This document shows, piece after piece, positions 63,817 to 64,000 of a stretch of 64,000 nt of DNA (position 1 is its first letter; every line of letters begins with the position of its first letter). The position numbers and the translations under genes are program-made. The notes below the pieces were generated by a model that was given only the letters and a program-made list of their open reading frames with translations, made no database searches and was not told the origin of the DNA. Origin of the DNA: Jannaschia maritima (GTDB lineage: Bacteria > Pseudomonadota > Alphaproteobacteria > Rhodobacterales > Rhodobacteraceae); assembly GCF_030973515.1 (NCBI RefSeq), contig NZ_JARGZA010000010.1, positions 1 to 64,000 on the forward strand. Reading direction: 5' to 3'.

Positions 63817-64000
63817 TCAGGCCCGCGCGTTCGCCAGCGCCGCCCCCTCCGCCAGGGACGCCAGCTTCGCATACGCGATCTCCGGGTCCACGGCGCCGAA
63901 GCCCGCGAAGGTCCCGAACCCGCAATCGGACGATGCCATCACCCGGTCCGTGCCGACGATGGACGCGAAGCGCCCCAGCCGTTCGGCCACCACCTCCGGG
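63817..64000 (-). CDS. MetE-like (cobalamin-independent methionine synthase II family) methyltransferase, 5' part outside window
   Basis: Only the last ~60 codons are present on the minus strand, ending at the TGA 63819-63817. The readable C-terminus is VVAERLGRFASIVGTDRVMA, then SSDCGFGTFAGFGAVDPEIA and YAKLASLAEGAALANARA. The Cys in SDCGFGT matches the last zinc ligand of MetE-type enzymes, and DPEIAYAKLASLAEGA is typical of the short 'methionine synthase II' proteins rather than full-length MetE. These transfer methyl or alkyl groups between thiols. Whether it makes methionine cannot be decided from this fragment. Confidence 0.75.
   Translation of the reverse strand, partial: PEVVAERLGRFASIVGTDRVMASSDCGFGTFAGFGAVDPEIAYAKLASLAEGAALANARA

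Overview
The window looks like chromosome from a very G+C-rich alphaproteobacterium of the Rhodobacteraceae (Roseobacter/Rhodobacter group). The support is a two-piece (permuted) tmRNA beside sspB, a fumC–DUF4169–ribbon-helix-helix operon, trgA beside a photolyase, an aerobic-type cobalamin cluster, an AcuI-type acryloyl-CoA reductase, RTX repeats, and four proteins ending in an IPLPA/VPVPA-CTERM sorting signal. I see no insertion sequence, prophage, CRISPR array or plasmid module. Most of it is core chromosome with a few accessory genes. Genus and species cannot be read from the sequence alone.

Layout. 1-1759 (minus): a dehydratase-only NAD(P)H-hydrate repair gene running off the left edge, then a DUF808 membrane protein. 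1929-8388 (plus): glycolysis genes gap, pgk, fda and eno, with a DivIC/FtsB-like division gene, a Fur-family regulator and a drug/metabolite transporter between fda and eno. 8487-10893: a soluble-output histidine kinase, a DUF985 cupin and an HNH endonuclease. 11026-16185: an esterase and an AlkA glycosylase coupled to cobalamin genes cobK and cbiD (minus), divergent from cobA and cobB (plus). 16237-18996: an MFS permease and mgtE. 19032-25116 (minus): a nearly pure RTX beta-roll protein, an orphan molybdenum hydroxylase large subunit, a class V aminotransferase and a LysR regulator. 25218-33107: YceI, a CTERM-anchored hydrolase, a VOC protein, DUF3072, a YmdB-like phosphoesterase, an SLC13 permease, a lipoprotein and recJ. 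tRNA-Glu(UUC) follows at 33166.

33267-36361 (minus): a four-gene run ending in H-NOX plus diguanylate cyclase, a gas- or heme-sensing c-di-GMP module whose heme pocket is partly eroded. 36477-43063: two further CTERM proteins flank aconitase, then xth and an aldo/keto reductase. 43074-46059 (minus): trgA, photolyase and acuI. 46206-49942: an orphan periplasmic binding protein, then an HWE kinase divergent from a single-domain response regulator. 50240-53853: tmRNA, sspB, a fourth CTERM protein, then fumC with its two small partners. 53850-57320 (minus): an esterase coupled to an SDR, then aroB and aroK. 57405-62175 (plus): a 42-residue membrane peptide, an exported protein, xerD, a CNNM/CorC transporter and an EamA permease. 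62350-64000: a FadL-type porin converging on a MetE-like methyltransferase that runs off the right edge.

Regulation that can be read includes sigma-70-like promoters (TTG-N16-18-TAxxxx or CTAGxx) at about a dozen genes, one good and one near-consensus general-stress (EcfG) promoter, many ATGA/GTGA stop-start couplings, and several strong hairpins. Non-coding signals worth a second look are: 11-bp-phased GCAGACG arrays upstream of pgk and mgtE; a perfect 41-bp G-rich repeat in two intergenic regions 22 kb apart; and a GTTAAC palindrome upstream of all four CTERM genes and of the tmRNA. All calls rest on reading the sequence. No database search was run.
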